From Thalassospira profundimaris (GTDB taxonomy: Bacteria > Pseudomonadota > Alphaproteobacteria > Rhodospirillales > Thalassospiraceae), in assembly GCF_003326755.1 (NCBI RefSeq), contig NZ_JPWH01000028.1:1-59953 (forward strand): a stretch of DNA of 59,953 nucleotides, given 5' to 3'. Of this stretch, positions 27,249 through 35,837 are shown in pieces. Numbering within the stretch: position 1 is the first letter of the stretch; each line of letters opens with the position of its first letter. The translations under genes and the position numbers were made by a program. The notes under the pieces were generated by a model. That model searched no databases. It was not told where the DNA came from and saw only the letters and a program-made list of their open reading frames with translations.

Positions 27249-28175
27249 ATGTATAATGCTGAAGGTGGCCGCATTCTGATTGTGGATGATGATCCGATCA
27301 TTATCCGCGTTCTGGCCTCCGCACTGGAACATTGTGATGTTGTGATGTTCGCCAAAACGGGCGCAGAAGCCTTTAAAATGGTCCGTCAGCATGAATTTGA
27401 CGTGATCTTGCTGGATGTGACGCTGCCAGACATGAGCGGTTTTGATATTTGTCGGCAGATACAATTGCGTTCCCCGGAATCTGCGGCGCGGATTATTTTC
27501 ATTACCGGGCGGATCAGTGCCGATGACGAGGCCCTGGGCCTTAATGCCGGCGCGGTTGATTTTATTCGCAAGCCACTGCATGTCGATGTTATCAAGGCAC
27601 GTGTGCGGACACATTTGTCGCTGAAGCAGGCGACAGACAAGTTAAACCGTCAATCGCGGCTCGATGGGTTGACCGGTATTTCCAACCGCCTGGAATTTGA
27701 AACCGTTTTGCGTCGCGAATGGCAAACGGCCCGGCGGTTGCAACGGCCAGTGTCGCTGGTGTTTCTTGACGTCGATTTTTTTAAAAAACTTAATGATTCC
27801 CAGGGGCATCGTGTGGGAGACCAGTATTTGCAAACAGTGGCAAAACTGTTGTCAACGGCTGTGAAACGGGGCAGTGACCTTGTCGCGCGTTACGGTGGCG
27901 AGGAATTTGTTTTGTTATTGCCGGGGGCTCCGATGCAGTGGGCAGCATCGGTTGCGGAAAATTTGTTGGCCGAATTGCGTGAAATGAAGTTAACCCACCC
28001 GGAAAGCCCATATGGTTTTTTGACCATGAGTGCCGGTGTTTCTTGCCAAATTCCCGTTGATGCCCATTATGAACGGCTTGTCGAGCAGGCCGATCAGGCG
28101 CTGTATCGCGCCAAAAAAGACCGGCGCAACATGGTCGTGAAATTTGACAGGCAGGATTTTAATTCAAATTTTTAA
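27249..28175 (+). CDS. Response regulator diguanylate cyclase (REC-GGDEF)
   Basis: A 308-residue protein. The receiver covers residues 8-122, with acidic IVDDDP and phospho-acceptor D56 in DVILLDVTLPDMSG, and K108 in FIRKPL. The GGDEF domain covers residues 138-300, with an intact GGEEF active motif (216-220) and an RGSD inhibitory site (207-210) five residues before it. It should make cyclic di-GMP when phosphorylated, with product feedback. The gene follows the hybrid kinase by only nine bases, so the kinase HPt is the likely phosphate donor. PelD, the c-di-GMP receptor, is encoded in the facing operon. Confidence 0.95.
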   Translation: MYNAEGGRILIVDDDPIIIRVLASALEHCDVVMFAKTGAEAFKMVRQHEFDVILLDVTLPDMSGFDICRQIQLRSPESAARIIFITGRISADDEALGLNAGAVDFIRKPLHVDVIKARVRTHLSLKQATDKLNRQSRLDGLTGISNRLEFETVLRREWQTARRLQRPVSLVFLDVDFFKKLNDSQGHRVGDQYLQTVAKLLSTAVKRGSDLVARYGGEEFVLLLPGAPMQWAASVAENLLAELREMKLTHPESPYGFLTMSAGVSCQIPVDAHYERLVEQADQALYRAKKDRRNMVVKFDRQDFNSNF

Positions 28176-28306
28176 AAGAGCCGTTGGTTTTTACTGTCAG
28201 AGCAACCATCTAACACCTATTGATAAATGTGTGAAAAACACTTTTGGGATAACCCCATAAAGACAAGCCCGGAAGGGCTGGATCGCGTTGTGGAGTGGAT
28301 GGTTTA

Positions 28307-28714
28307 ATGAGTGGTGGTAAAAAGATTCTGGTTCTGGAAAATGAACCGATCACCCAGTCGCTGTTGAAGGCTATATTGCGCAAGGAAGGATTTCAGGTAA
28401 CAATTACAGCAAGTTATGACGAGGCTGAACGGGCATGGCAGCGTGAAACCTTTGATCTTGTCATTGCGGATTATTATCTGGAAGGTGCCCTGACGGGGGC
28501 GGATTTTGTTGGACATATGCGCAAAGTCCAGGGGGCTAACAGGTTTCCGGCAATTGCGCTGTCGATTGCCGATGAAGGCGAAAATCAGGATGCGATTGAT
28601 CAGGCCGGGTTTGATGCGTTTCTGCCCAAACCGATTGATGTGCGTGTTCTGACCGGCACAATCGCAAAACTGTTGTCGTCGTCCCCGGAAATGGATGGGG
28701 GCGAGATCATGTGA
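28307..28714 (+). CDS. Single-domain response regulator
   Basis: A 135-residue stand-alone receiver. It has the phospho-acceptor D55 in FDLVIADYYLEG and the switch lysine in AFLPKPID. The acidic pocket reads LENEP rather than the usual DD, and a serine occupies the switch position in ALSIADEGEN. The ATG at 28307 is preferred to a GTG four codons earlier, because GGAG lies about 11 bases before it. With no output domain it may shuttle phosphate or compete with the REC-GGDEF protein for the kinase. It lies between that gene and the GH114 enzyme, probably in one operon. Confidence 0.88.
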   Translation: MSGGKKILVLENEPITQSLLKAILRKEGFQVTITASYDEAERAWQRETFDLVIADYYLEGALTGADFVGHMRKVQGANRFPAIALSIADEGENQDAIDQAGFDAFLPKPIDVRVLTGTIAKLLSSSPEMDGGEIM

Positions 28715-28780
28715 CGTCTGCTGGCAGGTATTTGGTGTCATCGTCTCGTCCGTTTCCTTGATTGCAGGGTTATCAGGCAT

Positions 28781-29758
28781 ATGCGGTATTTTACAGCCAG
28801 GATTTTACACTGGCCCTTGAGGGGCGTTTTTAAAATATCCGCGCCAAAGGCCGTTTGTCGCGCCGGTGCAATGATGGTCGTTATGGCTGCCATAACATGC
28901 GTAACCGGCTTGCAGGTCGCAGGTGCTGCGGCGTTGGCTGACATTGCTCCTTACAGCAGTTTGGGGGATATAATGTCGCAAAATAATCAGCCCCAGCATG
29001 ATTTTGTGACGCTTGTATCTGTGCAGGCGCAGGCTGCCGCGAAACCGGTGAATGTGCCCAATGCCCGCTTTTTCCTGCAATTGCAGGGCGATGTTCGCGT
29101 GCCGAAGGGAACCCGTGTGATTGATGTTGACCTGTTTGATGTCGATGCCGAACAGGTTGCCCGCTGGCGCGATGAAGGCATTTATCCGATTTGTTATATG
29201 AGTGCCGGTTCCTATGAGGACTGGCGACCGGATGCAGCGCAATATCCCAAATCCGTCCTGGGTCATGATTACGAGGGCTGGCCTGGGGAAAAGTGGCTTG
29301 ATATTCGCCAGATTGCCCGCCTTGCGCCGATTATTACCGCCCGGCTGGATTTATGCCGGGCCAAGGGTTTTATGGGGGTGGACCCCGATAACATTGACGG
29401 CTATCTGACCAAAACCGGGTTTAACCTATCGCGCGAGGATGCGTTGCGCTTTGTCCGCTGGATGGCAAGCGAAGCCCATAAGCGCGGTTTGACCATTGGC
29501 CAGAAAAATGCGCCCGATCTGGTACGTGATTTGGTGGGCGTGCTGGATTTTGCCGTAACCGAAAGCCCGGCAACCTATGATCACGGGCCTTATTTTGCGC
29601 CTTATGTTGCGCAACAAAAACCGGTATTTGCCATTGAATATCTAACCGATAAAACGGCAATTGCCGCCTTTTGCCGGCAGATGCGTGACCTGGGTTTCCA
29701 GGGTATCAATGCCGGCCAGGCACTGGATGGCAAAAACTATTATTATTGCGCCCCCTGA
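28781..29758 (+). CDS. Secreted GH114 endo-alpha-1,4-polygalactosaminidase
   Basis: A 325-residue exported glycoside hydrolase. A basic N-terminus is followed by a hydrophobic core (about residues 30-52, MMVVMAAITCVTGLQVAGAA). The GH114 TIM-barrel fingerprint is complete: VIDVDLFDVD (113-122), ICYMSAGSYEDWRPD (137-151), GWPGEKWLDIR (166-176), GVDPDNIDGY (199-208, acidic catalytic region), IGQKNAP (239-245), AVTESPATYD (E261) and FAIEY (E286). GH114 enzymes cut alpha-1,4-linked galactosamine polymers, which matches Pel. It ends 19 bases from the end of pelG, transcribed towards it. It appears to supply the hydrolase missing from this PelA. Confidence 0.93.
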   Translation: MRYFTARILHWPLRGVFKISAPKAVCRAGAMMVVMAAITCVTGLQVAGAAALADIAPYSSLGDIMSQNNQPQHDFVTLVSVQAQAAAKPVNVPNARFFLQLQGDVRVPKGTRVIDVDLFDVDAEQVARWRDEGIYPICYMSAGSYEDWRPDAAQYPKSVLGHDYEGWPGEKWLDIRQIARLAPIITARLDLCRAKGFMGVDPDNIDGYLTKTGFNLSREDALRFVRWMASEAHKRGLTIGQKNAPDLVRDLVGVLDFAVTESPATYDHGPYFAPYVAQQKPVFAIEYLTDKTAIAAFCRQMRDLGFQGINAGQALDGKNYYYCAP

Positions 29759-29776
29759 TCGCTGATAGTTGCAGGG

Positions 29777-31153
29777 TCAAATTGACGGGTTGTTGGTGAT
29801 AAAGGCTCCATATGCCAGACGTTTGAGGTAATATACCAGAAACCCCATTGCCAGGCTGAAGGTCAGTACGGCAGCCAGAAAATACCCCATTCCGTGCAGG
29901 GCAAAATGGCTGGCGGTCAGCCAGGTAAAGGTGCAGTTGGCGACCATGAAGATGATATTGAGCAGCATGACCGGTTTGCGAAAATCGAAATAGGATAAAA
30001 ATACCATCGCAAACATCGCCAGAATATGCAGGCAGGCCCCCAGCGCGCCAAAGCGGAAAACGCCAATTTCCTTGAACGGGATTTTCATGGTTTCAAGGAT
30101 GAAGGGGGCGGAAAGCACAATCAGGATGGCAAGAAGCCCGGTCAAAACCGCAAGATTTCGCAAACTGAGCAGGGTGAAATTGACAATTTCACGCTGATAG
30201 CTGTCGATGGTCATATAGGTGGCGTGTTTCTGGAACGATTTGTAGAACCGGTTATATTTTTCAAAGAACGATGTTTCGATATTGACGAAAAACACCGCGA
30301 AAACCGGAATGGTGAACAGATAGGACAGAAACATCGCGGAATCGTAATAAGGTGCTGTGCGCAAAATGCCTGCAACGACATCGACATTGCCGTCGCGCAG
30401 CCACATCACCCATTTATCCACCCAGATGGCGATATTGTAGCTAAGGCCGCTGATGGCAAGGACCCAGTAATGTCGTCCCTGGCGGGGCAATATGGCCAGG
30501 TCGCGGGGCAGGGCGGGATATTCGACAAAAATCCAGCCTAAAAGACCAAACAGAATAAGTGCCAGCCCGGCATTGAACCCCCACATCAGCCCGGTTGCGC
30601 CATAATCCCCCAGAAGATAGCCACAGGCCACAAGGGCCAGCATCATCCCGGCAAAGAAAATTCCGGAAACGAAGGCGTAGTTTTTAAGCGCACTGACAAA
30701 AACCACGACGGTCCAGATCAGGCCAATCAGATAGCCTCCAGCGATGGCGGCCGCACGTTGTGCTGCTGACATATCGGTCGCATAGCTATAAAGCCAGATC
30801 ATGGGGGCCGTTACCACCAGCACATAGGCCAGCATCATGGAAAACAGCAGCGATGGCGCGCGATGCAGCGTATCCTCGTGGATCTGATCGGCGAGAAGCC
30901 GGGTTCCAACCATCACGATGGGACCACAGAAAACCAGCGAGAACGAGAAATTATAGGTGATAATGGTGCGAAACAGCAAAAGGTCGTCCCATGTCACCAA
31001 ATACCGCGCCAGAAAGGTAATGCCAACCAGGGCAAGAATGGTAAACAGCCACGGCCCCGATGACAGGATGGCGGAATAGGAATAGGCCTGCATGATCCCC
31101 CAAAGATCGCCCCGGCCCGTCATTTTGCGCAGGGTAAAGCCAATGCCCGCCAT
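29777..31153 (-). CDS. pelG: Pel polysaccharide inner-membrane transporter PelG
   Basis: A 458-residue protein with about twelve transmembrane helices, a distant relative of MOP/Wzx flippases. The PelG hallmark N-terminus GIGFTLRKMTGRGDLWGIMQ is present, with SAILSSGPWLFTILALVGIT after it, and IWVDKWVMWLRDGN, ETSFFEKYNRFYKSFQKHAT and SYFDFRKPVMLLNIIFM further on. PelG carries the growing Pel chain across the inner membrane with PelD and PelE. The start overlaps the pelF stop by one base (TGATG). It is the last gene of the pel operon. Confidence 0.96.
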   Translation of the reverse strand: MAGIGFTLRKMTGRGDLWGIMQAYSYSAILSSGPWLFTILALVGITFLARYLVTWDDLLLFRTIITYNFSFSLVFCGPIVMVGTRLLADQIHEDTLHRAPSLLFSMMLAYVLVVTAPMIWLYSYATDMSAAQRAAAIAGGYLIGLIWTVVVFVSALKNYAFVSGIFFAGMMLALVACGYLLGDYGATGLMWGFNAGLALILFGLLGWIFVEYPALPRDLAILPRQGRHYWVLAISGLSYNIAIWVDKWVMWLRDGNVDVVAGILRTAPYYDSAMFLSYLFTIPVFAVFFVNIETSFFEKYNRFYKSFQKHATYMTIDSYQREIVNFTLLSLRNLAVLTGLLAILIVLSAPFILETMKIPFKEIGVFRFGALGACLHILAMFAMVFLSYFDFRKPVMLLNIIFMVANCTFTWLTASHFALHGMGYFLAAVLTFSLAMGFLVYYLKRLAYGAFITNNPSI

Positions 31154-32676
31154 CAGTTGTTTCCTTCGGTGCCAAGAAGTGTGCCGTTGAAGCCATCAGG
31201 GGCGTCACGACCGGTTTTGTAGAGTGTGTCATACAGGCCCAGCACGGTTTTCTTGTTATACTGGGTTGCCACCCGCTTGCGGATGGTTTCACCCAGCCTG
31301 TCCCGGGTGGCAGGGGAGGTAATGATCTGTGCCAGCGCCTTTGCCATTTCGCTGGGATTGGCGACCGGCACGACGATGCCGCCCTGTCCCAAGGGCGGGT
31401 TTTCATCGGACTGTCCATAGAGCATTTCACGACACGCGCCGACATCGGTTGCCACAGTCGGGATACCTGCCGCCCCGCCTTCCAGGATGACCAAGGGCTG
31501 GGCTTCGCTGACACTGCTTAAGACCAGGACGTCGATTTTTCCCAGATATTGCGCAATATTGACCCGTCCGCCAAAAGTCACCACATCGTCCAGTCCCAGA
31601 TGTTCAACCATCTGCTGGCATTCCTCGAAATAGATCTTGTCTTCGTCGGTCGGACCCAAAATTTGGGCTTCAAAATTGCGGGTTTCGCGGGTCAGGATGT
31701 GAATGGCGCGAATGAAGGATTTGATATCCTTGATCGGCACGACGCGACCAATCAGGGCGATAACCGCCTTGTCCTGTTTTTCGCGTTTGATGGTGGAAAA
31801 CTTTTCGTAATCAATGCCATTGGGGATCACCCGTACTTTTTCCGGGGCGGCACCATCGCGCAATTGCAACACCTGGTTGCCTTCATAAAGGGTGATGATT
31901 TCATTACACGCGGCATAGCAGGTTTTCGACAGGGCCGAAAACCCCCTGAGCCATAACGAGCGAACGTCCTTTTCAAGGCTTTTGATGTCGTAATCGGGGA
32001 TCGGGTTTTGATAAAGCCAGTCGGCCATTGCAATTTCGATGCGCCGTTCATTGGTATAAATGCCGTGTTCCGTCAGCATGACCGGGCGCTGATATTCGAG
32101 TTTTGCCCGCGCCGCGAGCAGGCCAGCATAGCCGGTTGATACGGCATGATAACAGCGCGCCCTGGGCAGTTTGAAACGCGTGCTTGCCAAAATGCCGCCA
32201 ATCAGAATCCGCCAGCTCCAGAAAAAATCAAGAAACGAGGTTGTGGCGAAATTTTCGTTATAGAAGGTGCGCAGGAACCGCCAGCCGGGATAACTGTTGA
32301 GCAGGATTTTCTTGCCAAGTTCCAGCTCGCTTGCCCCCTGATTGAAGCTGGCGAAATCATCGATATCGCCGGAGTTCAGAAAATCGAGCAGCGCGCGGGT
32401 GGTCGTGCGCAGTTTGCGTTTTTTCCAGATGAATCTCCGTCCCTCGGGCAGTTCATGCAAATAGAGATGGCGAATGCCAATGACATTGTCGGGCACCTCG
32501 TATTTGTGGACAAATTCGCCCGTGTTTTGGGCGAGAATAGCCACGATTTCAAAGGTGATGTCGGGCATGGCGCTGACAATGTCATGCACCCAGCTTGACA
32601 CACCGCCCGCCACATAGGGGTAGGTTCCCTCCAGCAGCAGGCAAATATCGGCTTCGTGATTTTTGTCGGACATCAT
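31153..32676 (-). CDS. pelF: Pel glycosyltransferase PelF (GT4)
   Basis: A 507-residue cytoplasmic glycosyltransferase of the GT4 type that polymerises Pel from UDP-GalNAc/UDP-GlcNAc. The N-terminal Rossmann half shows CLLLEGTYPYVAGGVSSWVH, and VMLTEHGIYTNERRIEI is PelF-typical. The C-terminal half shows VRVIPNGIDYEKF, VIALIGRVVPIKDIKSFIRA and the EX7E retaining-GT motif in SEAQPLVILEGGAAG. The start at 32676 (ATGATG) overlaps the pelE stop, so seven residues of upstream frame are not counted. It is coupled to pelG. Confidence 0.96.
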   Translation of the reverse strand: MMSDKNHEADICLLLEGTYPYVAGGVSSWVHDIVSAMPDITFEIVAILAQNTGEFVHKYEVPDNVIGIRHLYLHELPEGRRFIWKKRKLRTTTRALLDFLNSGDIDDFASFNQGASELELGKKILLNSYPGWRFLRTFYNENFATTSFLDFFWSWRILIGGILASTRFKLPRARCYHAVSTGYAGLLAARAKLEYQRPVMLTEHGIYTNERRIEIAMADWLYQNPIPDYDIKSLEKDVRSLWLRGFSALSKTCYAACNEIITLYEGNQVLQLRDGAAPEKVRVIPNGIDYEKFSTIKREKQDKAVIALIGRVVPIKDIKSFIRAIHILTRETRNFEAQILGPTDEDKIYFEECQQMVEHLGLDDVVTFGGRVNIAQYLGKIDVLVLSSVSEAQPLVILEGGAAGIPTVATDVGACREMLYGQSDENPPLGQGGIVVPVANPSEMAKALAQIITSPATRDRLGETIRKRVATQYNKKTVLGLYDTLYKTGRDAPDGFNGTLLGTEGNN

Positions 32677-33791
32677 TCGCCAGACCCTTTCTGCCACATT
32701 GCCATGCTTTCAAGCCGATAGGGGCTGACAACCGGGTTTTTGTCCGCTGTTGTTTCGGGGAAATGGCGGGCAATCAATTCGTGAACGCGGTCATAGTTTT
32801 TGGCGTTGTAATTGGCCTCGATCAGCCAACTGGCAATCGCCTGTTTGTTGCTGGCGCGTTCAAGCGCGATTTCAAACATGTTGGCTGCGGCGACAAAATC
32901 GCGCTGACGGTTCAAAAGGCGGCCGATGCGATAGGGTGGTGTGGCGTCGTCGGGGCGTTCGCTCCGGCATTGTTCATAGGTTTCAAGGGCCAGCTTACGG
33001 TTTTCAATTTCGCGTTCGCGATCCAGAAGGCTGGTAAAGGCATAATCGTCATACAGGGTTGCCAATGCCATTTTGGCATCGAAATTATCGGGTTTTTTGC
33101 GGATGGTATCCTGGATTTTCAGCACATTTGCCAAAAAACGGTTTTCAATGCGTGCCTTTGCCGAGGCCGCCAGAACACGTACTGTCGGGTCGTCATCATT
33201 CATCGCCATGATAATGACATTGGCAAAGTCAGGCCGGAAATAGCGTGAAACCAGGGTAACAATTGCCAGTTTTTCTTCGGTATCGGCTTCCTGCATCAGG
33301 TCGGTATAAACGGTGACGCTGTGTTCGGGGCCGACGGTGCGGCTGCCGGAAATAAGCTGGCTATAAAGGTTTTCAGCCGTGCTGGCATGATCGGCGGGAA
33401 AAAGTGCCATGTACCATTCGCGAAATCGCCAGGTATCGTTGCGGGTCAGAATGGAAATGATGACCAGAAGTAGACCACCCGCCGCGCCCAGAAATCCGCA
33501 CAACAAATACCCCGCCGCGAGCACGCAATATTCGCGAATGAAATACCCTTTCCGGGCCCGCCAGTAACACAATACTACCACGAGGATTGCCGATGCCACA
33601 TGCAGCCCCGCCAGGGTTGGCCAGGGATAGCGTGACGAGGCAAAGGCAAATACAATGGCGAGTGACATTGCCAGCGCCAGAAGCGTGATGATCAGCACCC
33701 AGATATGCGCCGACAAAGGCCTGGCACGGTAAATCGGGGCGTTATCATCGTCAAAGGCGGCATTGTCGGAGGCGGGCGCAGGAGTGTTCAT
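32673..33791 (-). CDS. pelE: Pel biosynthesis protein PelE
   Basis: A 372-residue membrane protein. Residues 1-25 are polar and cytoplasmic. Two or three hydrophobic segments follow (about 27-120), with AHIWVLIITLLALAMSLAIV and YLLCGFLGAAGGLLLVIISI. The remainder is a helical TPR-like cytoplasmic domain with ATLYDDYAFTSLLDRERE, PPYRIGRLLNRQRDFVAAAN and ASWLIEANYNAKNYDRVHE. PelE works with PelD, PelF and PelG in the inner-membrane synthase complex. It overlaps pelD by four bases (ATGA) and pelF by four. Confidence 0.92.
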   Translation of the reverse strand: MNTPAPASDNAAFDDDNAPIYRARPLSAHIWVLIITLLALAMSLAIVFAFASSRYPWPTLAGLHVASAILVVVLCYWRARKGYFIREYCVLAAGYLLCGFLGAAGGLLLVIISILTRNDTWRFREWYMALFPADHASTAENLYSQLISGSRTVGPEHSVTVYTDLMQEADTEEKLAIVTLVSRYFRPDFANVIIMAMNDDDPTVRVLAASAKARIENRFLANVLKIQDTIRKKPDNFDAKMALATLYDDYAFTSLLDREREIENRKLALETYEQCRSERPDDATPPYRIGRLLNRQRDFVAAANMFEIALERASNKQAIASWLIEANYNAKNYDRVHELIARHFPETTADKNPVVSPYRLESMAMWQKGSGE

Positions 33792-35194
33792 GACGCCGTT
33801 TTTTCCTCTGCCGGGTCGAAAATCGGTCGTTGCGTGATGGTCAGGTCGCGGATGGTTGGATCACTGTTGCCCCGCAGGATATTTTCCAGCTTGCCACTGA
33901 CAATTTCAATGCCCTTCCGGTCGGTCCCCAGCAGCAAAATGGAAATAATGGTACCGCTATCGCGGCCATCACGCTGAAAAACCAGGTCGGTATTGCGTAA
34001 TTCGCGCGAAAAGCCCCGTGCAACCTGATCGGTGACATGCAGGGCATCTTCGGTGCGAACGCTGCCTTCCTGATTTCCGACGTCAAGCTGCCACAGTGAA
34101 AGTTTGTTACGGCGACAGACCTGAAACAGCCATTCGGAAAGCGATGGCCAAAGCTGGCTGGAGACCACAGAGCGCCTGTCACCATCTTCGGTGATCCAGG
34201 CAGAGTTTTCATAGGTTTCGGCCTTTGCGAAGGCATTGCTCAGCCATTGTCGCACCAGATTGGCATTGATCAGCAGTGAACTGTTGAGTTTGTCAAAGTC
34301 GATTTCCTCGATCCGAATGACGGCGAGGACTTCGTTGGTCGTGCTGTTCTGCACCGGGATGATGACGATGGCATCTTTCCCCAAAAGGGCCGCGTCATCC
34401 TGGCGTGTGACCATCAAAATGCGTTGCTCGGTCATCAGCGACGCATAAAGGTTGCTGTCACCTGTGATTTGCCGGGAAAATTCATTGGGTTTTTCCCAGC
34501 CATGCGATACCAGCGCATCAAGATTATTGCGGCTGGGCACGAATACCGAAAATTTCGCTGGTGCCAGGACTTCTGTGACCAGGCTTTCGATGCCGGTAAT
34601 CACATCGCCGACTTCCAGGCGTTCGACATTTTGTGCCGCGCGAAAAACTGTCAGGACGGTCTGGGCCTGGGTCGCAATTTGCCGTTCCAGAAAATTGACC
34701 CGCTCCATTGTCGAGGCATAGGCCTTGGCAAGGGTTTCTTCGCGCAGTTCGGTTTCTGCAACCTGGGCTTTTAATTCGGCATTTTGCACCAGTTGGCGGC
34801 GGCGCAATTCGCCCAGAAACAATCCGGTCAGCATCCATAAAATGGGCCGCCACCCCAGAAACAGCAGATAATCGTAATAATCCTGATCGACATTCTGTTG
34901 CGGCAAGTGTCCGCTAAAAAGCGCGATGCTGCACGCAATTGCGGCTAGAAGCCCGGCACTGGTCCCGTATTGGACTGACAGCACAATAACCACAGCCCAC
35001 AACGGGTGCGGGGCAATATCCCAAAAACGGTTGCCCGCGCCAAAGGCATAATCAGCCAGTACGAAAATACCCACCAGCACAGCCAGTTCGATCAGCGCCG
35101 ACAAACGCAGATCCGACCCGGCGCTGCTTGCGCTTTGCCGGGCGGCTTCGACGTTTTTGCGTTCCTGCTCGTCAATAATGCCGGTACGGGCCAT
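33788..35194 (-). CDS. pelD: c-di-GMP receptor PelD
   Basis: A 468-residue inner-membrane protein with a cluster of hydrophobic segments (about residues 31-130) and a short coiled coil (130-175). A GAF domain follows (about 178-315) and then a degenerate GGDEF domain (about 335-455). The catalytic GGEEF is absent. The inhibitory-site motif RxxD is present as RNTD (400-403) in SRELRNTDLVFQRDG, as in Pseudomonas PelD, where this site binds c-di-GMP and switches Pel synthesis on. This links the operon to the diguanylate cyclase at 27249. The stop overlaps the pelE start. Confidence 0.95.
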   Translation of the reverse strand: MARTGIIDEQERKNVEAARQSASSAGSDLRLSALIELAVLVGIFVLADYAFGAGNRFWDIAPHPLWAVVIVLSVQYGTSAGLLAAIACSIALFSGHLPQQNVDQDYYDYLLFLGWRPILWMLTGLFLGELRRRQLVQNAELKAQVAETELREETLAKAYASTMERVNFLERQIATQAQTVLTVFRAAQNVERLEVGDVITGIESLVTEVLAPAKFSVFVPSRNNLDALVSHGWEKPNEFSRQITGDSNLYASLMTEQRILMVTRQDDAALLGKDAIVIIPVQNSTTNEVLAVIRIEEIDFDKLNSSLLINANLVRQWLSNAFAKAETYENSAWITEDGDRRSVVSSQLWPSLSEWLFQVCRRNKLSLWQLDVGNQEGSVRTEDALHVTDQVARGFSRELRNTDLVFQRDGRDSGTIISILLLGTDRKGIEIVSGKLENILRGNSDPTIRDLTITQRPIFDPAEEKTAS

Positions 35195-35218
35195 TGTATA
35201 TCTTACCGATCAGAAAGG

Positions 35219-35821
35219 TTAATTTGTGGATTGGATCATATTGGCAACCATCTGGTTGACCAGACGCTGCGCAATGATGCTGACGCTGTCACGGGCAAAG
35301 GTGCCCTGACCGACAATACCCGAACTTGCACTCCAGACAACGGTGCCGGTGGCAATATCGATCAGGCGCATATTGATGCTGACCGATGGTTCTTCGCGCA
35401 GGCCATATTGATAGCCATATTCCGAGACGCTGCCGGTCAGAACATATTTGACACCCAGTATTTCGCCAAGCTGACGGGCCGAAACGGCATTGTGGGTTCC
35501 GACTGCGGTGGTGGCCGTACTTTGGGAATTTAGCGAATCATAGGTTTGCGCCACATTGCTTTCGGACTGAACGGCAAGGCTGGAATTTGTGCGCAATGCA
35601 CTGACCGCCAGATAGGAGGCAACCTGCCCGGCTTCCTCGCTGTTGGTCAGGTTTTCAAAAGGCATGACCGCAATGCTGGTTCCCTGGGTAAAGGAAACCG
35701 GGGTTGTTGCCGTCATGATCTGGCGGTCGCCGGTGCTGCACGCTGCGACAAACAGGCCAAGCATGGCTGTTGCTATCGCCTTGCCCAGGCTGTGCCAGCC
35801 GGTATGTTGATATGTCATCAT
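35219..35821 (-). CDS. pelC: Pel outer-membrane lipoprotein PelC
   Basis: A 200-residue lipoprotein. AAAGGACAGC before ATGATG at 35821 fixes the start; the frame stays open well upstream, overlapping the barrel gene. The signal peptide ends with the lipobox VAAC, so C28 is lipidated. The mature part resembles PelC/TolB-N-like folds, with IAVMPFENLTNSEEAGQVAS, LGEILGVKYVLTGSVSEYG and NMRLIDIATGTVVWSASSGI. PelC forms a ring at the inner face of the outer membrane that funnels Pel towards the PelB barrel. It lies 16 bases after the barrel gene. Confidence 0.92.
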   Translation of the reverse strand: MMTYQHTGWHSLGKAIATAMLGLFVAACSTGDRQIMTATTPVSFTQGTSIAVMPFENLTNSEEAGQVASYLAVSALRTNSSLAVQSESNVAQTYDSLNSQSTATTAVGTHNAVSARQLGEILGVKYVLTGSVSEYGYQYGLREEPSVSINMRLIDIATGTVVWSASSGIVGQGTFARDSVSIIAQRLVNQMVANMIQSTN

Positions 35822-35837
35822 GCTGTCCTTTTCCGTC

